From positions 1 through 45,326 of the IMG/VR virus record IMGVR_UViG_3300007555_000010: a stretch of 45,326 bases of DNA, one strand, 5' to 3'. The notes under the pieces were generated by a model that worked only from the letters and a program-made list of their open reading frames with translations, did no database searches and was not told the origin of the DNA. Below, piece after piece: positions 1 to 6,605 of this stretch (position 1 is the first letter of the stretch; each line of letters begins with the position of its first letter). Origin of the DNA: a virus. Made by a program: the position numbers and the translations under genes.

Positions 1-941
1 AAGAAGCATATGATAGATTGAGGAAAGACTTAAAAGAAGCATCTGAGAATGTTGGATATAATTCAGTGCCATTATTTCAAGGTGTTAAGACTACACAATA
101 TGGCAGAATGTATGGGAATTTTCAAAATTTAGAAGATGACGTAATAAAAATGATGGCTGTTATAAATACAGAACTTAATTATTTTTCAGATTTTTTAGAA
201 ATACCAAGGATGCGTGGGTATAATTTAGGCGCTGGAAGAGCCATAGCGTCACAGGGCGATGGCGTAATGAATATTAATCCCGAATATTTTGCTCGATTTG
301 CAAAAGATATGCGTGACCCAACTGACCCAAAAATTGTTAGTAAAAAACTTTCTATCATAGATAAGGAACTTGTTAGTATAAGTGATGAATTGATAATTCT
401 TAGCCGCGAAAGAAATAAACTATTAGACGATAGAGATGCTGGGATTTTTACTACTGCCCAAATTTTTGACAGATTAGAAGCAATAAAAGCTGAAATTATG
501 CTCAAAAATCAAAGAAGGGTAGATTTAAGACAAAATGGGCGTAATTTAGAAAAATATGAAAAATTTGATAACTATACTATAGGTGGCGCAAAGCCATACA
601 CATCAGAAAAGTATTTTAATAATGGTTTAGATCACATGAGGTCTACAATGTATCATGAATTTGGCCATCATATTCATCAATACCTTAAAGCGCAAATTAC
701 ATCAAACGGGCATTTAGTTGGAAGGCCAACTGAAGCTAAAGTAAAAAAGTATTTTTTAAGTAAGTTCAAATTTAAAAAGAAAAGAGAAAAAATCTTTTCA
801 ACACGCTATGCAGAACAAGATGCTTACGAATGGTTTGCTGAACAATTCAGCTTGTTCGCAATGAATAGAAAAGATGATTTAGTAACGACAGAGTTTTTAG
901 AATTGTTGGAGGAATTATTTAATGGCAAAAAATTTAGATAA
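1..941 (+). CDS. C-terminal part of MuF-like minor head protein: putative zinc metallopeptidase domain (partial, open at left edge)
   Basis: The frame is open from base 3, so the TTG at 18 need not be a real start. The key feature is HEFGHHIH, coded from base 654: an HExxH zincin signature with an extra His. It is followed about 70 residues later by an acidic stretch (AYEWFAEQF) that could supply the third zinc ligand, as in gluzincins. The middle (about residues 110-175 of this part) is rich in K, E, L and R and is probably coiled coil. The MuF gene at the right edge (44374 onward) runs off in a frame that continues into this one if the ends overlap by 4 (or 1) bases. I therefore read this as the C-terminal half of that protein, about 629 residues in all. 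MuF proteins sit inside the head near the portal and may be ejected with DNA. Peptidase activity and its target are inference. Confidence 0.7.
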   Translation, partial: EAYDRLRKDLKEASENVGYNSVPLFQGVKTTQYGRMYGNFQNLEDDVIKMMAVINTELNYFSDFLEIPRMRGYNLGAGRAIASQGDGVMNINPEYFARFAKDMRDPTDPKIVSKKLSIIDKELVSISDELIILSRERNKLLDDRDAGIFTTAQIFDRLEAIKAEIMLKNQRRVDLRQNGRNLEKYEKFDNYTIGGAKPYTSEKYFNNGLDHMRSTMYHEFGHHIHQYLKAQITSNGHLVGRPTEAKVKKYFLSKFKFKKKREKIFSTRYAEQDAYEWFAEQFSLFAMNRKDDLVTTEFLELLEELFNGKKFR

Positions 942-1128
942 AATAAACGATATATTGGCAAAAGATGAAAATATAACAAAAGATGATTTTAAAGAAATAC
1001 AAAGATTATTTCCTTTATTAGATTATAGAGAGCAGGGTATAGAAAGTATTATTATGGGAAAATTAGAAAGACTTTGGCTTTCAAAACTAATAGACTTTAA
1101 GCCAACACAACTAGCCTTTGACCCGTAA
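922..1128 (+). CDS. Small hypothetical protein after the MuF/metallopeptidase gene
   Basis: The 68-residue product is charged, predicted helical and has no cysteines. It starts inside the last codons of the metallopeptidase gene, with a good Shine-Dalgarno (GGAGGA) about 10 bases upstream, so it is probably translationally coupled to it. I do not recognise the family. Its position right after a MuF-fused enzymatic domain is where an immunity or chaperone partner could sit, but nothing in the sequence proves that. It could equally be a small head protein. Confidence 0.6.
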   Translation: MAKNLDKINDILAKDENITKDDFKEIQRLFPLLDYREQGIESIIMGKLERLWLSKLIDFKPTQLAFDP

Positions 1129-1171
1129 TGGTGTTATGTGTTAGATTGTAGGCAATAATTTGGAGTATTCT

Positions 1172-2026
1172 ATGCCATTACCAAAACCTAGTTTGGGGGA
1201 AGATCGACAAAGCTTTATTGATCGCTGTGTTGGTGATGACAAGATAACAAGTGAATATACGGGCAATGATCAGAGGATTGCGGTTTGTATCAGTCAGTTT
1301 GACGAGGGCAAAAAAATGACAGATGAGGTCGGTGTTGATCTTGATCACCAAGTTGAAGATCATGAAATCAAAAGTGAACAAATAGATGTAGCGTTTGAAT
1401 ACAAGACGGATAAGGATGAGGAAGCTCAAGGCGTTTTCTCTGGTTATGGTTCTGTATTTGGTAACAAAGACCTTGGTAATGACATTGTTGTCGAAGGCGC
1501 ATTCGCTAAATCAATTGGAAGAAAAGGCGCTAAAGCCGTAAAACTTCTCTACCAACACAAACAAGATGAGCCAATTGGCGTATTTGACGAAATCATTGAA
1601 GATAAACGTGGTTTAAAGGTCAAAGGGCGCTTGGCAATGGGTACACAGCGTGGCCGTGAAGTTTATGAGCTAATGAAGATGGGCGCGCTAGACGGGCTTT
1701 CTATAGGCTACAAGGTTGACCCAAAAAGTATTGAATATGATGATAAGGGCAAACGCCGTTATTTGAAATCCGTCGATTTGATGGAAATTTCTGCTGTCAC
1801 TTTCCCAATGAACCCCCGCGCAAGGGTTCAGGCGGTTAAAGGCACAGATCGCACCATTCGGGAGTGGGAGGAAGTTCTACGGGATGTAGGAAACCTTTCA
1901 CGGAATGAGGCAAAGGCGGCGGCATCAGCCGTTACCAAGGCACTAGAACAGCGGGATGCTGTGAAAGAGGAACAGCCTAAAGTTCTCGAAGCGTTAGACC
2001 GCTTTACTAACATCCTTAAATCCTAA
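1172..2026 (+). CDS. HK97-type prohead protease with N-terminal extension
   Basis: This serine protease (U35/HK97 family) matures the prohead by cleaving the capsid N-terminal scaffold. ATG 1172 is chosen because GGAG lies 6-9 bases upstream; the TTG at 1160 lies within or before that site. Numbered from ATG 1172, the expected catalytic His is H129 in LLYQHK and the catalytic Ser is S177 in DGLSIGYK, followed by the typical ISAVTFPMNPRA. Residues 1-45 (PLPKPSLGEDRQSFIDRC...) form an extra cysteine-containing module that I recall being fused to prohead proteases and related head proteins in many phages. The major capsid gene follows at once, the usual protease-capsid order. Confidence 0.92.
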   Translation: MPLPKPSLGEDRQSFIDRCVGDDKITSEYTGNDQRIAVCISQFDEGKKMTDEVGVDLDHQVEDHEIKSEQIDVAFEYKTDKDEEAQGVFSGYGSVFGNKDLGNDIVVEGAFAKSIGRKGAKAVKLLYQHKQDEPIGVFDEIIEDKRGLKVKGRLAMGTQRGREVYELMKMGALDGLSIGYKVDPKSIEYDDKGKRRYLKSVDLMEISAVTFPMNPRARVQAVKGTDRTIREWEEVLRDVGNLSRNEAKAAASAVTKALEQRDAVKEEQPKVLEALDRFTNILKS

Positions 2027-2046
2027 TTCTACGGAAGGAAAATAAA

Positions 2047-3270
2047 ATGACAGAAGAAGTCAAAACAGCCGTAGACGCTATGGCAACGGCATTTGAAGAA
2101 TTCAAATCAGCCAATGATCAGCGTCTTGCGGAAATCGAAGCTAAAGGTTCTGCTGATCCTTTAACTGAAGAAAAGTTAGCAAAAATCGAAGGTGATCTTG
2201 ATCGCTTTGAGAATGTTAACCAGAAGCTTGTGCAACAGCAAAAACATGCTGAAGGCTTTGAAGCTAAGTTAAATGAAATCGAAACACTTTTAAAGCGCCC
2301 AGCTAATTTCATGGAAGCTAAAGAAGTAGACCTTTCATTGAAAGCATGGGACAATTTCATGCGTAAAGGCGAAAGCCAAATGGACCCAATGGAGCTTAAA
2401 GCTTTAACTGTGGGTACAGCGGCAACTGCTGGTAACTTAGCCCCTGCTGAATATGTTGAAGAGCTATTGAAGGTGATCACTGAGATTTCCCCAGTACGTT
2501 CTGTTGCTCGTATTCGTCAAACTTCAAACAAAGAAATTGAAGTTCCAAGCAAAACTGCATCATTTGCGGCGGCTTGGACTGCTGAAAGCGGTACTCGTTC
2601 AGAGACAACTGGCTACACAACTTCCTTGAACACTATCCCAACGCACGAAATGTACGCTTTAGTAGACATTTCATCACAGTTGCTTGAAGATAGCGTGTTT
2701 GACTTAGAAGCTGAAATGAACATTGAATTCGCTGAACAGTTTGCAAAAGCTGAAGGCGCGGCGTTCATTGCTGGTAATGGCACAAACAAACCAACAGGTA
2801 TATCAAACGCAAATACAGTAGCTCATACAGCAACTGGTGCGGCTTCAGCGGCTATTTCTACAGATAACCTAATGGATTTGGTTCATGGCTTGAAAACAGA
2901 TTATGCACGTAATGCTACATTCTTGCTAAATCGCAATACACTAGGTGTAATCCGTAAATTGAAAGACACTGCTGGTCAGTACATCTTCCAAACTGGTTTC
3001 TCTGGTCAGGCTGGCTTGCCAAACACAATCTTAGGTTCACCATATCTTGAGTGTCCTGATGTTGCTGATGCGGCTTCTGGTGCAAAATCAGTATATTATG
3101 GTGACTTCAGACGAGGTTACATGATTGTTGATCGTGTATCTTTATCAGTATTGCGTGACCCATACTCACAAGCTTCAACAGGAAACGTGCGTTATATCGC
3201 TCGTCGTCGTGTTGGTGGTGAAGTTGTATTGGCAGAAGCAATGCGCGTTCTAAAGCACGCTACATCATAA
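2047..3270 (+). CDS. HK97-fold major capsid protein
   Basis: At 407 residues this has the usual length for an HK97-like capsid protein made with its own scaffold. Residues 1 to about 100 are charged and coiled-coil-like (the delta domain) and should be removed by the upstream protease. The mature part starts near ALTVGTAATAGNLAPAEYVEE and shows family features: SPVRSVARIRQTS, a Thr/Ser-rich E-loop region, and the C-terminal YIARRRVGGEVVLAEAMRVLK. Shine-Dalgarno GGAAGG precedes ATG 2047. A strong GC hairpin follows the stop codon and may stabilise this highly expressed message. Confidence 0.96.
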   Translation: MTEEVKTAVDAMATAFEEFKSANDQRLAEIEAKGSADPLTEEKLAKIEGDLDRFENVNQKLVQQQKHAEGFEAKLNEIETLLKRPANFMEAKEVDLSLKAWDNFMRKGESQMDPMELKALTVGTAATAGNLAPAEYVEELLKVITEISPVRSVARIRQTSNKEIEVPSKTASFAAAWTAESGTRSETTGYTTSLNTIPTHEMYALVDISSQLLEDSVFDLEAEMNIEFAEQFAKAEGAAFIAGNGTNKPTGISNANTVAHTATGAASAAISTDNLMDLVHGLKTDYARNATFLLNRNTLGVIRKLKDTAGQYIFQTGFSGQAGLPNTILGSPYLECPDVADAASGAKSVYYGDFRRGYMIVDRVSLSVLRDPYSQASTGNVRYIARRRVGGEVVLAEAMRVLKHATS

Positions 3271-3278
3271 AAATGGTC

Positions 3279-3296
3279 GGGGGGTTTGCGCCCCCC
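3279..3296 (+). terminator. GC hairpin after the capsid gene
   Basis: GGGGGG (3279-3284) pairs with CCCCCC (3291-3296) around a 6-base loop just after the capsid stop codon. There is no T-run, so it is more likely a partial terminator or a 3' stabiliser of capsid mRNA than a complete intrinsic terminator. The next gene begins 25 bases further on. Confidence 0.6.
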
Positions 3297-3320
3297 AACT
3301 TTCAATAAGGGAGTACCCAG

Positions 3321-3539
3321 ATGAAAATTACTATGATTAAATCATCAATTGGAATTACCAGAGAAGATGGCGCTGAAACGGCAACTTATGAAATTGGTAA
3401 AGAGTATAAGTCACAAGGTAAGTGGCAAGACGAAATTTTTAAAGGCTTCATAGACATGGGTATGGCTCATGAAATAGGCGGTAACGCAGGGCCGACGGAA
3501 ACTAAAAAAGTTAGTAGCCCAAGCAAAGCAAAGAAATAA
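3321..3539 (+). CDS. Small head-associated hypothetical protein
   Basis: This 72-residue protein has a lysine-rich tail (SSPSKAKK). It starts after a good Shine-Dalgarno (AAGGGAG). It lies between the major capsid protein and the head-tail connector, where HK97-like phages often carry a small accessory or head-stabilising protein. No family is recognised with confidence. Confidence 0.7.
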   Translation: MKITMIKSSIGITREDGAETATYEIGKEYKSQGKWQDEIFKGFIDMGMAHEIGGNAGPTETKKVSSPSKAKK

Positions 3540-3557
3540 AATGAGAGGTTTTGGTAA

Positions 3558-4232
3558 ATGTCAGGTTTAGAAATAGTAACTGGGCCAAGCATTGAGCCTA
3601 TAAGCCGTGTGGAAGCGCGTGAGCAACTTAGGTTGGATGATGATATAGATGATAGCCAAGTACGTTCTTATATTACTGCATCCAGAATTTGGGCTGAAAA
3701 TTACACGGGCAGAGCTTTAATTAATACAACATTTGCACAGCACTTAGATGGGTATGTTGACAACACCCCTGAACCTTATTGGGAAGGAATGAAAACAGGT
3801 CCTTCTTTAATTAAAAATATTTCAGAGATAGAAATAGCAAAAGCGCCAGTGGTTAGCGTAACAAATGTTAAGTATTACAAAGATGATAACACTGAACATA
3901 CTTGGAATGCTTCAAACTATTATGTGGATATATATGGGGATGTAGGTAAAATTGTTTTGAGAGACAATGGAACATTCCCAAGCGATATAAGAGCTTCCAA
4001 TGGTATTAAGGTAACTTTTGTAGCTGGTTATGGAGCAACACCTAATAGCGTTCCAGAGCCTATCAGAATGGCTATGATGCAGTATATGTCATTTATGTAT
4101 GAGCATAGAGGCGATGATGAGGGCAGAAAAATTTCATTATCACCAATTATTCCAACTTTAATAAATCCTTATAAGGTTACAAGGTTCGGAGCTACACCAT
4201 ATAATAAAATGATCAGGTCAGGAATTGGTTAA
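3558..4232 (+). CDS. Head-tail connector protein (HK97 gp6-like)
   Basis: At 224 residues with an N-terminal helical section (EAREQLRLDDDIDDSQVRSY...ASRIWAENYTGRAL), this is typical of the gp6-like/YqbG connector family that forms the ring under the portal. The ending includes PEPIRMAMMQYMSFMYEHRGD, another familiar family feature. Position after capsid and before the adaptor supports the call. Its stop overlaps the next start as TAATG, which indicates coupling. Confidence 0.88.
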   Translation: MSGLEIVTGPSIEPISRVEAREQLRLDDDIDDSQVRSYITASRIWAENYTGRALINTTFAQHLDGYVDNTPEPYWEGMKTGPSLIKNISEIEIAKAPVVSVTNVKYYKDDNTEHTWNASNYYVDIYGDVGKIVLRDNGTFPSDIRASNGIKVTFVAGYGATPNSVPEPIRMAMMQYMSFMYEHRGDDEGRKISLSPIIPTLINPYKVTRFGATPYNKMIRSGIG

Positions 4233-4585
4233 TGTCTATAGGCGCAATGCGGTCAAGAGTAGAGATACAAAAGTATACATCAACATCTGATGGTGGTGGC
4301 GGTGGCTCTGTGGCTTGGTCTAAAGTTGCCAGTGTATTTGCACAAATAACCCCTAAGACAGCTAGAAAAAATGAATTTGGTGAAGATAATCAGCAAAGAG
4401 AAGTGGTAACGCACCTGATAAGGATAAGATATAGAAGCGATTTCACAACAAAAAACAGAATTCATCAGACTTATTCTAGGAATGGTATAAGAGCTACAAG
4501 AACTTTTGCTATTAAAGGCATAATAAATGTTGATAATAAGTTTAAATACATGGAGCTTACTTGTGAGGAGGGAGTTCCAACATGA
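4232..4585 (+). CDS. Head-tail adaptor / head closure protein (SPP1 gp16-like)
   Basis: This 117-residue protein begins MSIGAMRSRVEIQKY, the characteristic opening of head-tail joining proteins, followed by VFAQITP and later THLIRIRYRSDF, matching the small beta-barrel family. It is expected to close the head and bind the first tail ring. The stop overlaps the next start as ATGA. Confidence 0.88.
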   Translation: MSIGAMRSRVEIQKYTSTSDGGGGGSVAWSKVASVFAQITPKTARKNEFGEDNQQREVVTHLIRIRYRSDFTTKNRIHQTYSRNGIRATRTFAIKGIINVDNKFKYMELTCEEGVPT

Positions 4586-5007
4586 GTATAAGAACCAGCA
4601 CTAGAAGAATTAACAATACACATAAAGTAGAAAAGATTTATCAAAAGCAATTGCAAAAAGTAATAGCTTTGGGCGGTCAAATTGTAATGAATGAGGCAAA
4701 GCAGTCAGTACAATCTCATGGGTCAAGTGGTATTACATATCAAAAATATAACCCTAAAAGAATACATACAGCATCAGCGGCCAATAAAACGCCAAATTCA
4801 GACACTGGTTATTTAGCAAGCAATATATATCTTAAAGTTGATGCGGATAAAATGGGATGTTCCATTGAAAGCCGCGCCGCATATAGTAAGTATTTAGAGT
4901 TTGGAACAAGTAAAATGACTGAGCGTCCCTTTTTACAGCCAGCTTTAGAGAGTAAACGAAAGAAAATAAAAGCTATGTTTGCTAAATTAAAAGCGAGGGC
5001 TACATAA
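4582..5007 (+). CDS. HK97 gp10-like tail completion / head-tail joining protein
   Basis: The 141 residues include the family hallmark near the C-terminus: AYSKYLEFGTSKMTERPFLQPALE. A strong Shine-Dalgarno (GGAGGG) precedes the start inside the previous gene, and the stop overlaps the next gene as TAATG. HK97 gp10-like proteins cap the tail at the neck. Confidence 0.9.
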   Translation: MSIRTSTRRINNTHKVEKIYQKQLQKVIALGGQIVMNEAKQSVQSHGSSGITYQKYNPKRIHTASAANKTPNSDTGYLASNIYLKVDADKMGCSIESRAAYSKYLEFGTSKMTERPFLQPALESKRKKIKAMFAKLKARAT

Positions 5008-5411
5008 TGTCATTACATTCTTGGGAATTGCAAAAAGCAATATTTACAAAGTTAAATGGGAATGTTGATGGTTTGTCAGGTGCAAACATATCAGTTTATG
5101 ATGATATTCCACAGGATACGAATTACCCTTATGTGCAGATCGGTGAAGAAACCGCTGTAAATGATGGGACAAAAACACTCGACGCAGTAGAGCATACCCT
5201 GACTATACACGTATGGTCACAATACAGGGGTAGACGTGAAATTAAGACGATTATGAAATCGGTCTATGATTTACTTCATAATACTGCTATAAGTGTAACA
5301 GGTGCATCGCTAGTGAATGTTAGACAGGAGTTTTCAACAACTCTAGCGGAAAATGACGGAATTACACGGCATGGGGTTATGAGATTTCGCGCTGTAGTGT
5401 TTGACAACTAA
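5007..5411 (+). CDS. Tail completion protein, DUF3168-like
   Basis: The 134-residue sequence carries the DUF3168 pattern: an N-terminal LQKAIFTKL, then VYDDIPQDTNYPYVQIGE, then HVWSQYRGRREIKTIMKSVYDLLH. These are tail terminator-like proteins that sit on the last tube ring. Gene order (gp10-like, DUF3168-like, major tail protein) is standard for siphoviruses. Confidence 0.88.
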   Translation: MSLHSWELQKAIFTKLNGNVDGLSGANISVYDDIPQDTNYPYVQIGEETAVNDGTKTLDAVEHTLTIHVWSQYRGRREIKTIMKSVYDLLHNTAISVTGASLVNVRQEFSTTLAENDGITRHGVMRFRAVVFDN

Positions 5412-5422
5412 GGAGAATAAAC

Positions 5423-5848
5423 ATGGCGGCTCAAAAAGGTTCGTTACTACTATTAAAGATTGGAGCAGATGCCACAGCGGCGGCGGCTTCAGATACATAC
5501 ACAACAATAGGAGGTTTGCGCTCAACATCAATCAGCATGAACCAAGAAACTGTTGATGTGACAAATAAAGATAGCGCAAATGTTCGTACTATGCTTGCAG
5601 ATGGCGGTGTTGAAAGCGTTTCAATAGCAGGGTCAGGTGTTTTTACAGACGCGGCTTCTGAGGCAACGCTTAGAACAGCATTTGGTGGAGCTGATATACC
5701 AAACTTTCAAGTAATTATTCCTGACTTTGGAACATACACAGGTAAGTTTGTTGTAACTTCATTAGAATATGCTGGTGAATTTAATGGCGAAGTAACTTAT
5801 TCAGTCTCTTTAGAGAGTTCTGGGGCAAGTGTATTCGCAACAGTATAA
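5423..5848 (+). CDS. Major tail (tube) protein, TP901-1-like
   Basis: This 141-residue protein starts MAAQKGSLLLLKIG and contains LRSTSISMNQETVDVTNKD and later YTGKFVVTSLEYAGEFNGEV, patterns typical of the phage tail tube (TP901-1/lambda V-like) beta-sandwich. Shine-Dalgarno AAGGAG is well placed. Position before the chaperone and tape measure genes fits. Many copies should stack into the tail tube. Confidence 0.9.
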   Translation: MAAQKGSLLLLKIGADATAAAASDTYTTIGGLRSTSISMNQETVDVTNKDSANVRTMLADGGVESVSIAGSGVFTDAASEATLRTAFGGADIPNFQVIIPDFGTYTGKFVVTSLEYAGEFNGEVTYSVSLESSGASVFATV

Positions 5849-5858
5849 GGAATAGACA

Positions 5859-6155
5859 ATGGCTTGGATTGATACAGTTATCGAAATAGATGGCACTACT
5901 TATTCTGGTCATCGTCAAAACACGTTTTTCTCCGCACCATATGCATCAGGTCTTGAGGTTGGCGACAGCTTCAAGGCTGATGGGGTGACATATGTAGCAG
6001 AAGAAGTATCTGATCTGCATGGTAGGGGCGAAACGCTTACAATTGAAATAAAGGAGGTCAAGAATGACAAACCCAAAAAGGGGCGAATTAACAATAAGCC
6101 TATCAAATCAAGAGTTTCATTGCAAAGTGACAATGGACGTGATGATGCGGATTGA
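5859..6155 (+). CDS. Hypothetical tail-region protein overlapping the chaperone gene
   Basis: The first about 65 of 98 residues look folded (DTVIEIDGTTYSGHRQNTFF...). The last about 30 are charged and lie in the 92-base overlap with the chaperone gene in another frame. A Shine-Dalgarno (AAGGAA) precedes ATG 5859. No family is recognised. Position between tail tube and chaperone suggests a tail role. The long overlap is unusual and may place the ribosome close to the strong downstream GGAGG site. Confidence 0.65.
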   Translation: MAWIDTVIEIDGTTYSGHRQNTFFSAPYASGLEVGDSFKADGVTYVAEEVSDLHGRGETLTIEIKEVKNDKPKKGRINNKPIKSRVSLQSDNGRDDAD

Positions 6156-6411
6156 AACCGCTATGAATAAAAGTGTGATAAAAATTGCTAATACAATGCA
6201 AGATGGTGATTTGACTGCATTGCAGATGGTAGCCTTTTTATTACCAGTATTAAGATCAAGCGGAAAAGATATTAAAGACAAACAAGTGCAAGAGCTGGTT
6301 TGGAATAATGGAATTACTGACACAATGATGACTATAGCTCAAGTTATTACCTTTATAATAACTGGGGATGATGGTGATGAGGGAAACGAGGAAAGGGCGG
6401 CCAACCTTTAG
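6064..6411 (+). CDS. Tail assembly chaperone, short form (lambda gpG-like; GTA TAC family)
   Basis: The unshifted product is 115 residues, starting after a very strong Shine-Dalgarno (GGAGGTCAAGA). It reads like GTA_TAC/gene-transfer-agent tail assembly chaperones (RGELTISLSNQEFHCKVTMDVMMRIETAM). It should coat the tape measure protein during tail assembly. Near its end it crosses a slippery heptamer that yields the long form, described separately. Confidence 0.82.
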   Translation: MTNPKRGELTISLSNQEFHCKVTMDVMMRIETAMNKSVIKIANTMQDGDLTALQMVAFLLPVLRSSGKDIKDKQVQELVWNNGITDTMMTIAQVITFIITGDDGDEGNEERAANL

Positions 6412-6605
6412 AGGAAATTCCTTGGAATGATTGGATAAAACTTGCTCTTGGAAAAATGCAAATGCAACCGAGAGATTTTTGGGAAATGAGTTTACAAGAA
6501 TTTTTACTATCAGTTGATGGATTTATAGAGTTCAATTCCAGTGGAGAGCCGTCCGCCATGCCAAGGGATGAACTTGAAGATTTGATGGAAAGGTTTCCTG
6601 ACTAA
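6064..6605 (+). CDS. Tail assembly chaperone, long form made by -1 frameshift (lambda gpGT-like)
   Basis: After Asn108 the ribosome can slip back one base on GGGAAAC and read 72 more residues to the TAA at 6603-6605, giving about 180 residues. The extension contains IPWNDWIKLALGKMQ and DFWEMSLQEFLLSVDGF, the Trp-rich signature of phage tail chaperone T-type domains. Part of this signature lies upstream of the only good internal ATG (6456), so an independent ORF would lack it. The long form ends in TAATG with the tape measure start. Known: lambda makes gpGT by the same event on GGGAAAG. The frameshift here is inferred from sequence. Confidence 0.85.
6381..6387 (+). promoter_or_regulatory. Programmed -1 frameshift slippery heptamer G GGA AAC
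   Basis: In the zero frame the codons are GAG GGA AAC, so the heptamer fits X XXY YYZ exactly. After tandem slippage both tRNAs can re-pair (GGG, AAA). The -1 frame has a stop at 6378-6380 just upstream and then stays open to 6605. No downstream pseudoknot was modelled. Confidence 0.85.

Noticed and set aside
1-20. TTG at 18 as a genuine start of a separate 307-residue protein
   Set aside because: The frame is open to base 3, there is no Shine-Dalgarno visible, and the sequence continues naturally from the right-edge MuF gene with a 4-base overlap.
6412-6604. Non-coding gap between chaperone and tape measure
   Set aside because: The -1 frame is open and encodes a recognised chaperone signature reached by frameshift.
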